Below, piece after piece: positions 1-6,595 of a DNA stretch of 9,978 nucleotides. How positions within the stretch are numbered: the stretch's first letter is position 1; every line of letters starts with the position of its first letter. The notes beneath the pieces were generated by a model, which was not told the DNA's origin, ran no database searches, and worked only from the letters and a program-made list of their open reading frames with translations. Position numbers and translations under genes: made by a program. Origin of the DNA: an uncultured Rhodospirillaceae bacterium (GTDB lineage Bacteria > Pseudomonadota > Alphaproteobacteria > Rhodospirillales > UBA2165); the NCBI GenBank assembly GCA_913054205.1, contig CAJXJM010000055.1:1-9978 (forward strand), given 5' to 3'.

Positions 1-969
1 GTAGGTAAAGGCTTCTTTGCGCGGATATTTAGCGCCTTTGAAATTTTAATCGGTACATTTCAGGCCTGGTTTTTGCTGCGCCGAATGAAGCCAGCTGTTG
101 TTGTCGGATTTGGCGGCTATGCCTCGGTGCCAACGATGTTGGCGGCAGTTTATTCTGGCACCAAAGCCGCCATCCACGAGCAAAATGCGGTGCTTGGGCG
201 AGCCAATCGCTTGCTCGCGAGCCGGGTTGAGAAAATTGCAACGTCATTTGAAAAGGTTTCTTCGATACCAGAACCTGCGCTTTCAAATGTCATCGTAACA
301 GGCATGCCGGTGCGGCCCGCCGTCGCGACTGTTCGTGATCGGGAATATCCAAATTTGTCAGACGATGGCACGATCAATCTTGCGGTCTTTGGTGGCAGTC
401 AAGGGGCGCATATTTTTAGCGAAGTTGTTCCGGCTGCGATGAAACGATTAAGCGATAAAACCCGCGCCCGAATTAAAATTACCCAGCAAAGTCGCCCGGA
501 AGATATCGATCAAGCTCGGTCAGCCTACCAAGCTTTGGGTATCGATGCTGCCATCTCCAATTTTTTTGACGATGTCCCCGAACACATTGCAGATGCCCAT
601 CTCGTGATTTGTCGGTCTGGTGCCTCGACAATAGCCGAGCTAACGACAATTGGTCGGCCGGCAATCATGGTGCCTTATCGACATGCCGTTGACGATCATC
701 AATCCAAAAACGCTCATGCGGTGGATGAAGTTGGCGGTGGCTGGTTGATCCCCGAAGATGCTTTTTCTGAAGATGTATTGGCTGATCGTATTGAGTCCTT
801 GTTTGCCATGCCGCGCATGCTTGAAAACGCAGCCTCGGCGGCAAAATCCGCCGGTAAACCAGATGCTGCTGCAAGGCTCGCTGACATGGTGATGGACCTG
901 ATTTCGGATAATGGAAACGGCAACGGCAATCGAAATTCCAGCGCTGACGATCAAAGGGAGGCCGCATGA
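1..969 (+). CDS. murG: MurG, UDP-GlcNAc:lipid I N-acetylglucosaminyltransferase (5' truncated)
   Basis: Transfers GlcNAc from UDP-GlcNAc to lipid I at the inner face of the cytoplasmic membrane, giving lipid II. The reading frame is open from base 1 and gives 322 residues. MurG is usually about 360-370, so some 50 N-terminal residues, including the glycine-rich acceptor loop, lie outside the window. An in-frame ATG at 85 falls inside conserved sequence and is not the start. Visible family motifs are GFGGYASVP (residues 34-42), [15 protein letters not shown], the C-domain loop [11 protein letters not shown], and the UDP-GlcNAc-binding region with [10 protein letters not shown] and [10 protein letters not shown]. 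The last 20 or so residues are a polar tail containing NGNGNGNR (304-311), outside the fold. The stop TGA overlaps the murC ATG by 4 bases, so the two are probably translationally coupled. Identification rests on several family motifs plus gene order. Confidence 0.96.
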   Translation, partial: VGKGFFARIFSAFEILIGTFQAWFLLRRMKPAVVVGFGGYASVPTMLAAVYSGTKAAIHEQNAVLGRANRLLASRVEKIATSFEKVSSIPEPALSNVIVTGMPVRPAVATVRDREYPNLSDDGTINLAVFGGSQGAHIFSEVVPAAMKRLSDKTRARIKITQQSRPEDIDQARSAYQALGIDAAISNFFDDVPEHIADAHLVICRSGASTIAELTTIGRPAIMVPYRHAVDDHQSKNAHAVDEVGGGWLIPEDAFSEDVLADRIESLFAMPRMLENAASAAKSAGKPDAAARLADMVMDLISDNGNGNGNRNSSADDQREAA

Positions 970-2399
970 GAGGTTTGCCCCTAGATCTCGGCACCATCCA
1001 CTTCGTCGGCATTGGCGGCATTGGTATGAGCGGTATTGCCGAGGTTCTGCATAATCTTGGCTACGCTGTGCAGGGCAGTGATATGGCAGAAGGTGCAAAT
1101 GTCGTGCGTCTGAGAGGACTTGGCATTGATGTCAAAGTTGGCCATGCGGAAGAGAATTTGGGAGATGCTGAAGTTGTGGTGATCTCCTCTGCCGTTAAAG
1201 CAGGAAACCCCGAACTCGATGCTGCACGGCAACGCCTGATGCCCGTGGTGCGCCGCGCTGAAATGTTGGGCGAGCTCATGCGCCTTAAATGGTCGATCGC
1301 GGTTGGCGGCACACATGGAAAAACCACAACGACGTCTTTGATTGCCGCACTGTTAGAAGCTGCGGAGATGGACCCTACCGTTATCAATGGCGGCATCATC
1401 AATGCATGGGGGACAAATGCGCGTCTTGGCAGTGGTGACTGGATGGTCGCCGAAGCCGACGAATCCGATGGAACATTCGTAAAGCTGCCTTCGACCATCG
1501 CAGTGGTAACAAATATCGACAATGAGCACATGGATCATTACGGCTCGTTCGATGCCTTGCGTGACGCATTTGTTAATTTTGTCGAGCAAATTCCATTTTA
1601 TGGGTTTGCCACGTTGTGCATTGATGATGCGGAAGTGCAGGCACTTATCCCGCGCGTTTCGGACCGAAAAATTATCACCTATGGTGTCTCACCCCAAGCC
1701 GATGTGCGGGTCACGAATATTGAGACAACACCAGATGGATCAAATTTCGATATTGTCATCATGGATCGAAAATCGGGCGCTGAGCGATCAATTGTAGAAC
1801 TCCATCTGCCGATGGTCGGTGTTCATAACATTCTAAATTCTACGGCGGCGGTCGGTATCGCTTTGGAACTTGGCATATCCGAGGAGCTGATCCGCACAGG
1901 GCTCGCCAATTTTGGCGGTGTGAAGCGTCGCTTTACCAAAACCGGTGCGGTAGATGACATTACAATAATCGACGATTACGGTCATCATCCTGTCGAAATA
2001 GCGGCTGTACTCGAAGCAGCCCGAACAGCAACGCCGGAAGGCCGCGTGATGGCTGTTGTTCAACCACATCGCTATTCACGCTTGCAGGATCTCTTTGAAG
2101 AGTTTTGCACGTGTTTTAACAATGCGGACATTGTGGTTGTTGCTGATGTTTATTCAGCAGGCGAAACGCCGATAGAGGGCATTAGCCGAGATAGTCTGGT
2201 TGAAGGTCTGCGCTCTCATGGTCATCGCATGGTGATTCCGCTCGAACAGCCTGAAGATTTAGCGGCTTTCGTAAACGAACACATGAGCTCAGGTGATTTT
2301 GTTGTCTGTCTCGGTGCCGGCAACATTACCGCCTGGGCTAACGCCCTGCCGGAAGAGCTCGCCAAGTTGCGCGGCTCTGCGTTGGAAGGTGTTGGATGA
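966..2399 (+). CDS. murC: MurC, UDP-N-acetylmuramate--L-alanine ligase
   Basis: Cytoplasmic ATP-dependent ligase that adds L-alanine to UDP-MurNAc, the first step of the stem peptide. The 477 residues match the usual family length. Domain 1 opens with the Rossmann-type loop [12 protein letters not shown] (residues 15-26), which binds the UDP substrate. Domain 2 has the Mur ligase P-loop [10 protein letters not shown] (114-123) and EADESDGTF (163-171). Domain 3 has DDYGHHP (336-342) and QPHRYSR (366-372), both typical of MurC. The start is well fixed: a strong Shine-Dalgarno sequence AGGGAGG (955-961) sits 4 bases before the ATG, which overlaps the murG stop as ATGA. The 3' end overlaps murB in the same way. 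No key residue is missing. Confidence 0.98.
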   Translation: MRGLPLDLGTIHFVGIGGIGMSGIAEVLHNLGYAVQGSDMAEGANVVRLRGLGIDVKVGHAEENLGDAEVVVISSAVKAGNPELDAARQRLMPVVRRAEMLGELMRLKWSIAVGGTHGKTTTTSLIAALLEAAEMDPTVINGGIINAWGTNARLGSGDWMVAEADESDGTFVKLPSTIAVVTNIDNEHMDHYGSFDALRDAFVNFVEQIPFYGFATLCIDDAEVQALIPRVSDRKIITYGVSPQADVRVTNIETTPDGSNFDIVIMDRKSGAERSIVELHLPMVGVHNILNSTAAVGIALELGISEELIRTGLANFGGVKRRFTKTGAVDDITIIDDYGHHPVEIAAVLEAARTATPEGRVMAVVQPHRYSRLQDLFEEFCTCFNNADIVVVADVYSAGETPIEGISRDSLVEGLRSHGHRMVIPLEQPEDLAAFVNEHMSSGDFVVCLGAGNITAWANALPEELAKLRGSALEGVG

Positions 2400-3343
2400 T
2401 GGCAGCGCCGAAATTCCCTGATGATCTGTTTCCAAGATTACCGGCAACACTCGGGCGGATCGAAACGAATGCTGATCTTTCTAAATCCACCTGGTTCCGG
2501 GTAGGCGGCCCGGCGGAAGTGATGTTCTGGCCGGCAGATTTAAATGATCTCATGAATTTTCTGCAAAACAAACCCGACGATGTACCAATCACAATTATTG
2601 GCATCGGCTCGAATTTGATGGTGCGGGATGGCGGTGTTCCGGGTGTAGTAATTCGTCTTAGCGAGGTGTTTACTAAAATATCTGTGGAGGGTTTGGAAAT
2701 CACAGCCGGGGGCGGTGTCTCGAACCTCAGACTGGCAAATGCCGCGCGGGAATGTGGGATCGCGGGATTTGAGTTTTTATGCGGCATTCCGGGTGCCGTC
2801 GGTGGTGCCGTGCGTATGAATGCTGGGGCCTATGGGTCCGAGACAAAAGACATTGTCCAACGGGTCAGGGCATTGGACGTTAAAGGCAATTTGATTGAGC
2901 TCTCGGTCGCCGAGATGAAATACAGCTATCGCTATTCCGAAGCACCGGCTGATCTTATTTTCATAGATGCCAGTTTCAAAGGTGAGCCTGGTAACACCAG
3001 AGAAATAGCTGACCGCATGAAAGAAATCCGGGCGGAGCGTGCTTTAACCCAGCCAGTTAAAACACCGACTGGCGGCAGCACCTTCACCAATCCTCCGGGT
3101 GCTAAAGCGTGGGAGCTCATTGATCAGGCAGGGTGCCGGGGATTAATGCGCGGCGGGGCTATCGTTTCGGAAAAACACTGCAATTTCTTGATCAACACAG
3201 GCTCGGCAACGGCGGCAGATCTTGAAGGCCTCGGCGAAGAAGTGCGCCGCCGTGTTTTTGAGTCCAGTGGCATTCAGCTTGAATGGGAAATACGCCGGAT
3301 TGGCGTTCCTGAAAACCCTCAGGTAGATGAGGTGCCGCAATGA
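2396..3343 (+). CDS. murB: MurB, UDP-N-acetylenolpyruvoylglucosamine reductase
   Basis: FAD-dependent, NADPH-using cytoplasmic enzyme that reduces UDP-GlcNAc-enolpyruvate to UDP-MurNAc, the substrate of MurC next door. The length of 315 residues and the absence of an obvious extra lid segment fit the shorter type II MurB class. FAD-binding features are [10 protein letters not shown] near the N-terminus, [12 protein letters not shown] (from residue 69) and [18 protein letters not shown] (130-147). The proton-donor serine is S228 in GGSTFTNP, and the conserved C-terminal glutamate is E298 in WEIRRIG. Two adjacent ATGs (2396 and 2399) are possible starts. GGAAGG at 2384-2389 has workable spacing to either, and the first gives the ATGA overlap with murC seen at the neighbouring junctions. 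Confidence 0.97.
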   Translation: MMAAPKFPDDLFPRLPATLGRIETNADLSKSTWFRVGGPAEVMFWPADLNDLMNFLQNKPDDVPITIIGIGSNLMVRDGGVPGVVIRLSEVFTKISVEGLEITAGGGVSNLRLANAARECGIAGFEFLCGIPGAVGGAVRMNAGAYGSETKDIVQRVRALDVKGNLIELSVAEMKYSYRYSEAPADLIFIDASFKGEPGNTREIADRMKEIRAERALTQPVKTPTGGSTFTNPPGAKAWELIDQAGCRGLMRGGAIVSEKHCNFLINTGSATAADLEGLGEEVRRRVFESSGIQLEWEIRRIGVPENPQVDEVPQ

Positions 3344-4242
3344 CGCGCCACGTCGCGGTATTGATGGGTGGGTGGTCCGCCGAGCGTGAAGTGTCGTTGG
3401 TGAGCGGCGCTGCCGTCAGCAATGCGCTAAGTGAAGCCGGATACCGGGTAACCTCCATCGATGTACAGCGTGATGTCGGTGCACTTTTAACCCGGCTGTT
3501 TCCAAAGCCGGATGCCGTCTTCAATGCGCTGCATGGCCGTTACGGTGAAGACGGTTGCATCCAAGGTCTGCTCAACATTCTGGATGTTCCCTACACCCAT
3601 TCCGGTGTGCTGGCATCTTCATTGGCAATGGATAAGCCGGTGGCAAAGTCGATGTTCGCCGCCGCCGGCATTAAAGTCGCCGAACATAAAATCGTGACAC
3701 GTGAAGAGCTTATTGCCGGCGGCGCAATGGAACCGCCATTCGTCGTGAAGCCATTGAATGAAGGTTCCAGTGTCGGTGTTCATATTGTGATGGAAGGTGA
3801 CAATTACATTCCAAGCGAAGAAGAATGGACCTTTGGCCGCCATGTGATGGTGGAAAAATTTGTTGCTGGCCGGGAGCTGACGGTTTCCGTTATGGGAGAT
3901 AGGCCGCTGGCGGTAACGGAGATTACAACTGGGCATGGCTTTTATGATTATGACGCAAAATATGCCGACGGCGGCTCAGAGCATCAGGTGCCTGCCGATA
4001 TACCTAAGAAAATATACGATGAAGCGATGCGGATTTCGCTATTGGCTCATGAGATTTTGGGATGCCGTGGTCTTTCCCGGGCCGACATTCGCTTTGACGG
4101 CAAAAATCTCTACATGTTGGAGATCAACACCCAGCCCGGTATGACGCCTACATCTCTTGTACCTGAACAAGCAGCTCATGCAAATATTTCGTTTAACGAA
4201 CTGGTAAGTTGGTTAGTGGAGAATGCAGCATGCGACGATTGA
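3340..4242 (+). CDS. ddl: D-alanine--D-alanine ligase
   Basis: ATP-grasp ligase that makes D-Ala-D-Ala for MurF in the cytoplasm. The 300 residues match the short DdlB-like form found in dcw clusters. The N-terminal domain has EREVSLVSG (15-23). The central ATP-grasp region has the loop GSSVG (142-146) and FYDYDAKY (201-208), with K207 and Y208 matching the omega-loop pair. A tyrosine there is associated with true D-Ala:D-Ala ligases rather than the D-lactate-forming Van type. The Mg-binding site is LEINTQPGMT (from 260), with E261 and N263. GAGGTG (3329-3334) lies 5 bases before the ATG, and the start overlaps the murB stop as ATGA. The 3' end overlaps ftsQ by 13 bases. Confidence 0.97.
   Translation: MTRHVAVLMGGWSAEREVSLVSGAAVSNALSEAGYRVTSIDVQRDVGALLTRLFPKPDAVFNALHGRYGEDGCIQGLLNILDVPYTHSGVLASSLAMDKPVAKSMFAAAGIKVAEHKIVTREELIAGGAMEPPFVVKPLNEGSSVGVHIVMEGDNYIPSEEEWTFGRHVMVEKFVAGRELTVSVMGDRPLAVTEITTGHGFYDYDAKYADGGSEHQVPADIPKKIYDEAMRISLLAHEILGCRGLSRADIRFDGKNLYMLEINTQPGMTPTSLVPEQAAHANISFNELVSWLVENAACDD
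4218..4221 (+). promoter_or_regulatory. Shine-Dalgarno site deciding the ftsQ start
   Basis: GGAG lies 8 bases before the ATG at 4230, inside the end of ddl. It favours this start over the in-frame TTG at 4209 and the ATG at 4242. Confidence 0.7.
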
Positions 4243-5183
4243 TGGCATTTTTCTTCAAATCCGATAAAGACACCAAACGCGGCCTGCGCCGCCGTCGGGT
4301 AAAACCGATTTGGCGCCGCCCTATCGTGGCGGCTAGTCTCATACTCGCCTTGTTTGGCAGTGCAAGCACCGCAGGTTGGTGGCTCTGGCAAAGTGGTTGG
4401 GTTCAAGAAACAACCGAGCGTGCCAAATGGATGGTGATCGCAGGTGCTGCTAAAACCGGCTTTTCAGTCCGCGAGATTTTTGTCGAAGGACGATTTGAAA
4501 CATCACGAAAGAGTTTGCTGAAAGCGCTACGCCTTGAAAGAGGAGCGCCGATCCTGGCGTTTGATCCAAAGGCGGCCCGTGATCGGGTTGTTGCACTTCC
4601 CTGGGTGCGCAATGCAGTGATCGAGCGTCAATTGCCTGACGTTGTGCATCTCCAATTAAGTGAGCGGCGACCCATGGCGCTGTGGCAGCGGGTTAGAAAG
4701 TTCTCTCTGATCGATACCAATGGCGAGTTAATCCCTCTAAAAGATGTCAGCAAATACAGCAATCTGATCGTGATTGTCGGGCGAGATGCACCCAGCCACG
4801 CGGCCCAGCTATTTGAAGTCTTAGCAACGGAGCCAAAACTGGCGGGCAAAGTGAAGGCAGCCGTTAGAGTCGGCGGACGCCGTTGGAACCTTCATTTGAA
4901 CAACAAAATTGAAATCCGCCTACCGGAAGACGATCCCGGCGCGGCCTGGTCGCAATTGGCCGAATTGGACAAAAATCACGATCTGTTGTCGAAAGATCTC
5001 ATTACCGTGGATTTGCGTTTGGCGGACCGGGTGGTCATCCGAGAAAACCAAAAAGGCGCTAAGAAAGAGGAGATTTTGAAGTTTCCTCCGACATCTAGAA
5101 AGCCATCTATCAGGCCGAAAAAACCAAACAAGCGCCCTCAACGCCATCCGGGCGGCACATTAATCAGCGAAAGAGATACTTAA
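4230..5183 (+). CDS. ftsQ: FtsQ, divisome membrane protein with POTRA domain
   Basis: Bitopic inner-membrane divisome protein that, with FtsB and FtsL, links the cytoplasmic ring to septal wall synthesis. The 317 residues contain a basic cytoplasmic N-terminus (Lys/Arg cluster around 16-30), one membrane helix at about 31-53, a periplasmic POTRA domain (about 79-147, from SVREIFVEG through LPDVVHLQLSERRP), a beta domain to about 274, and a Lys/Arg/Pro-rich tail. I chose the ATG at 4230 because GGAG at 4218-4221 is spaced 8 bases from it. An upstream in-frame TTG (4209) and the next ATG (4242, touching the ddl stop) have no such site. The gene ends 11 bases before ftsA. FtsQ diverges quickly in sequence, so the call rests mainly on architecture and position. 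Confidence 0.95.
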   Translation: MRRLMAFFFKSDKDTKRGLRRRRVKPIWRRPIVAASLILALFGSASTAGWWLWQSGWVQETTERAKWMVIAGAAKTGFSVREIFVEGRFETSRKSLLKALRLERGAPILAFDPKAARDRVVALPWVRNAVIERQLPDVVHLQLSERRPMALWQRVRKFSLIDTNGELIPLKDVSKYSNLIVIVGRDAPSHAAQLFEVLATEPKLAGKVKAAVRVGGRRWNLHLNNKIEIRLPEDDPGAAWSQLAELDKNHDLLSKDLITVDLRLADRVVIRENQKGAKKEEILKFPPTSRKPSIRPKKPNKRPQRHPGGTLISERDT

Positions 5184-5194
5184 AGTTTAAACAG

Positions 5195-6460
5195 ATGATA
5201 CAAAAAGTACCCTCAAAATCGGCCAATCGAACTGGTCTCATCACAGCGCTTGACGTTGGCACCACCAAAGTCGCCTGCTTCATCGCCCGGCCGTTGGAAA
5301 ATGGCGCGGCAGAGGTGATCGGCGTCGGTCACCAGGTGTCGAAAGGCATTAAGAACGGCAATATTGTCGATATGGTGGCGGTTGAGGATTCAATACGCAC
5401 AACCGTCGAAGCGGCTGAGCAAATGGCCGGCGAGAATGTGCGAGATGTCGTGCTTTGCGTTTCGGGCGGCGTTCCGAAATCTAAATTGATCTCCTTTGAT
5501 GTTGCGATCTCCGGTCACGAGATAAGTGATGTCGATCTTAAGCGCGCTCTCGATCCAACTTGGCTTTATTCGCAACAGGTGGATGATCGTCAAATCATTC
5601 ACACTGTACCTGTTGCTTACAGTATTGATGGCAATCCAGGCGTTAAAGATCCGCGTGGCATGTATGGCGAAAAGCTCGGTGTTAACATGCATGTCATCAC
5701 GGCGTCCGCCGGCGCGCTCCGAAACATTACGGCTTGCGTAAATCGCTGCCACTTGGATGTTGAAAGCCAAGTTGTCGCGCCTTATGCCGCCGGTTTGGCC
5801 TGCCTCGTCGAAGATGAAAAAGAGCTCGGTGTTATCAGTATCGATATGGGTGGTGGTACGCCCGACATTTCCGTCTTCTTTGACGGCGAAGTTGTGTATA
5901 CAGATTCGGTGCCCCTCGGCGGCAATCACGTGACGAACGATATTGCGCGTGGATTGTCGACACCCGTTGCTTATGCCGAGCGCATGAAAACGCTCTACGG
6001 AAGCGCTGTCCCATCCCCTTCAGATGACCAGGAAGTGATCAAAGTACCGCTCGTTGGCGAGGAAGATGACGGCGAAAATCAGATTTCGCGGTCAATGTTG
6101 GTGGGAATCATTCGCCCGCGTATCGAAGAAATCTACGAGTTGGTTCGCGAAAAACTCGAACCAACAGGATTCGAGAAAGCTGGTGCGCGCCGTGTTGTCC
6201 TCACCGGCGGGGCCAGTCAATTGACTGGCGTACGCGAATTGGCCGCCGAAATGATGGACAAACAGGTCCGTTTGGGGCGTCCAAACTACGTCAAAGGATT
6301 GGCTGAATCCGTTAATGGGCCTGCGTTTTCGGCCCCTGCGGGTCTTATTCAAGTGATTTTAAAGCAACGCGCGGCTGCGGCAATGACGTCGTCGCGCTCA
6401 TTAGAGGTGCCGAGTGGAAAATTCGGCAGAATTGGACAGTGGATACGTGAAAACATTTAG
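5195..6460 (+). CDS. ftsA: FtsA, actin-like membrane anchor of the Z ring
   Basis: Actin-fold ATPase that binds the FtsZ C-terminal peptide and tethers the ring to the cytoplasmic membrane. The 421 residues are the usual length. Nucleotide-site motifs are phosphate-1 ALDVGTTKVACF (from residue 18), phosphate-2 DMGGGTPDISVF (from D217) and the adenosine motif TGGASQL (337-343). The inserted 1C domain typical of FtsA lies in the N-terminal half (around VVLCVSGG and SFDVAISG). The C-terminus ends in a short amphipathic segment, GKFGRIGQWIRENI, the membrane-targeting helix of the family. The ATG lies 11 bases after the ftsQ stop. I see no Shine-Dalgarno sequence at proper distance; the nearest purine stretch (AAGAGA, 5171-5176) is about 18 bases away, so translation may depend on coupling to ftsQ. 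Confidence 0.98.
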   Translation: MIQKVPSKSANRTGLITALDVGTTKVACFIARPLENGAAEVIGVGHQVSKGIKNGNIVDMVAVEDSIRTTVEAAEQMAGENVRDVVLCVSGGVPKSKLISFDVAISGHEISDVDLKRALDPTWLYSQQVDDRQIIHTVPVAYSIDGNPGVKDPRGMYGEKLGVNMHVITASAGALRNITACVNRCHLDVESQVVAPYAAGLACLVEDEKELGVISIDMGGGTPDISVFFDGEVVYTDSVPLGGNHVTNDIARGLSTPVAYAERMKTLYGSAVPSPSDDQEVIKVPLVGEEDDGENQISRSMLVGIIRPRIEEIYELVREKLEPTGFEKAGARRVVLTGGASQLTGVRELAAEMMDKQVRLGRPNYVKGLAESVNGPAFSAPAGLIQVILKQRAAAAMTSSRSLEVPSGKFGRIGQWIRENI

Positions 6461-6467
6461 TAACCTT

Positions 6468-6488
6468 TTGCCCGTAGAATCTGGGCAA
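6468..6488 (+). repeat. Inverted repeat 1 in ftsA-ftsZ spacer
   Basis: Perfect 6-bp arms TTGCCC (6468-6473) and GGGCAA (6483-6488) flank a 9-base loop that contains GAATC, a GANTC site. Five T residues follow only after a 5-base gap, so it is a poor intrinsic terminator. It could be a protein-binding site or an RNA stem. Confidence 0.6.
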
Positions 6489-6497
6489 TGCAATTTT

Positions 6498-6526
6498 TGT
6501 TCTCAATTGGGGAAATTGAGGGAACA
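6498..6526 (+). repeat. Inverted repeat 2 in ftsA-ftsZ spacer
   Basis: Arms CTCAATT (6502-6508) and AATTGAG (6514-6520) pair perfectly around the 5-base loop GGGGA. Beyond a two-base GG bulge on the 3' side, TGTT (6498-6501) pairs with AACA (6523-6526), giving 11 bp in all. This is the most stable-looking of the three hairpins in the spacer. Confidence 0.65.
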
Positions 6527-6537
6527 CGCTGCTCGTC

Positions 6538-6554
6538 TGTTGGAGAATCCAACA
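6538..6554 (+). repeat. Inverted repeat 3 in ftsA-ftsZ spacer
   Basis: Perfect 7-bp arms TGTTGGA and TCCAACA flank a GAA triloop, with a GANTC site (GAATC, 6545-6549) at the centre. A weaker extension is possible: CGTC (6534-6537) with GACG (6560-6563) and GCT (6531-6533) with AGC (6568-6570), the unpaired bases all on the 3' side. The extended stem would end 15 bases before the ftsZ Shine-Dalgarno site. Confidence 0.65.
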
Positions 6555-6585
6555 AATTCGACGGGTGAGCATATGATTTGGAGTT

Positions 6586-6590
6586 GGAGG
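6586..6590 (+). promoter_or_regulatory. ftsZ Shine-Dalgarno site
   Basis: GGAGG with a 5-base spacer to the ATG at 6596. It rules out the in-frame TTG at 6578, which would add six residues overlapping the site itself. It is one of the strongest ribosome binding sites in the window, as expected for an abundant protein. Confidence 0.85.
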
Positions 6591-6595
6591 CCATT

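Larger units (their letters stand above)
6461..6595 (+). promoter_or_regulatory. ftsA-ftsZ spacer, probable ftsZ control region
   Basis: 135 bases without a gene. The spacer is filled by three successive inverted repeats, listed separately, and holds two GANTC sites (6477-6481 and 6545-6549). It ends in a strong ribosome binding site for ftsZ. I see no convincing -35/-10 pair. TTGGAC at 6432 in the end of ftsA has only a poor -10 partner, and no CtrA-type TTAA-N7-TTAA box is present. In Caulobacter, ftsZ has its own promoter affected by CcrM methylation of GANTC. Assigning the same role here is inference. Confidence 0.5.

Noticed and set aside
73..90. Start codon for murG near base 73 or 85
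   Set aside because: The frame continues upstream to base 1 with residues that fit MurG (ending [11 protein letters not shown]), so the gene is truncated by the window edge rather than starting here.
910..933. NGNGNGNR repeat at the MurG C-terminus as a functional element
   Set aside because: Short low-complexity tail outside the fold, with slippage-like GGCAAC units; nothing further supports a role.
640..1098. 152-codon open frame on the - strand across murG-murC
   Set aside because: Overlaps two conserved genes and their coupled junction; no independent evidence.
5177..5192. CtrA-type box in TTAAAGTTTAA before ftsA
   Set aside because: The half-sites are 3 bases apart, not the 7 needed for TTAA-N7-TTAA.
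5390..5929. 179-codon open frame on the - strand within ftsA
   Set aside because: Lies wholly inside a well-supported gene, encodes no recognisable motif, and has low-complexity composition typical of a shadow frame.
6468..6498. Intrinsic terminator between ftsA and ftsZ
   Set aside because: The first inverted repeat has a short stem and the T run begins five bases after it, so the stem and T tract are not properly joined.
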